Below, piece by piece: positions 63,786-64,000 of a DNA stretch of 64,000 nucleotides. The position numbers and the translations under genes are program-made. Where the stretch lies: contig NC_135362.1 of assembly GCF_051622035.1 (NCBI RefSeq), positions 11,225,501 to 11,289,500 of the forward strand, read 5' to 3'. Origin of the DNA: Arctopsyche grandis. Lineage: Eukaryota > Arthropoda > Insecta > Trichoptera > Hydropsychidae. Position 1 is the stretch's first letter, and the number at the start of each line of letters is the position of its first letter. The notes beneath the pieces were generated by a model. That model did no database searches. It was not told where the DNA came from and saw nothing but the letters and a program-made list of their open reading frames with translations.

Positions 63786-64000
63786 GGCATACTTTTAACC
63801 AATATTAGCTTGGTTTGGTGGAATTTCTTAAAAATTGGCATCGTATAAATGCAGCATTACACACCTTCACTTTGTTTTACACCAAATTGAATAAATCTGA
63901 AGCAATTAGTGACAGTTTTGTTTTTCGTCCGAGTGAGTTGGTAGTATTTACGCTTGTTTGGTGGTTCATCCGTTCATCGTCGGCAATATTAGGTAGCTGT
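63786..64000. other. Right edge of window
   Basis: Nothing recognised. Confidence 0.4.

Overview
The window is nuclear DNA from an arthropod, most likely an insect. Spliced host genes (introns from about 60 bases to several kilobases, GT-AG borders) lie in AT-rich DNA crowded with cut-and-paste transposons, Helitrons, LINE scraps and LTR remnants. The genes are a Shab-type potassium channel, COQ9, glomulin, CARMIL, SDR39U1, TSEN34, the ciliary protein DRC11 and an ENT4-like transporter. I cannot assign an insect order. The 29-exon CARMIL gene argues against a strongly intron-poor fly.

Layout. Bases 1-10600 hold no certain host gene. They carry two solo LTRs, two families of hAT-type MITEs with 8-bp target duplications, a LINE scrap and a five-unit tandem Helitron array, nested inside one another. 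Bases 10624-22061 carry Shab (+), with a palindrome-plus-hAT nest, a Harbinger MITE and a Tc1/mariner fossil in its introns. Bases 23898-24352 hold a small three-exon gene (+) of uncertain identity, perhaps related to GTP cyclohydrolase feedback regulator. COQ9 (-) follows at 24621-25672, then a dead pogo/Tigger element at 26023-27314, then single-exon glomulin (-) at 27379-29115.

Bases 30561-36307 are a transposon cluster: two abutting Harbinger-like MITEs, one of them split by a young non-autonomous Bel/Pao element, plus a Harbinger element that keeps a transposase fragment. CARMIL (+) runs from 36900 to 45156. One of its introns holds a solo LTR that itself contains a fold-back element. 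SDR39U1 (-), TSEN34 (+), DRC11 (-) and the ENT4-like gene (-) fill 48120-62201. A further Helitron copy and a LINE 3' end close the window.

The genes look like independent transcription units rather than a pathway cluster. TSEN34 and DRC11 are tail to tail, with poly(A) signals only tens of bases apart. Exon chains were built by hand from splice signals, reading phase and recalled family sequences. Every internal chain closes in phase, except that the first exon of COQ9 was not found. The most unusual material is the layered transposon history, a possible alternative last exon of Shab, an 18-base CARMIL microexon and the unassigned small gene.
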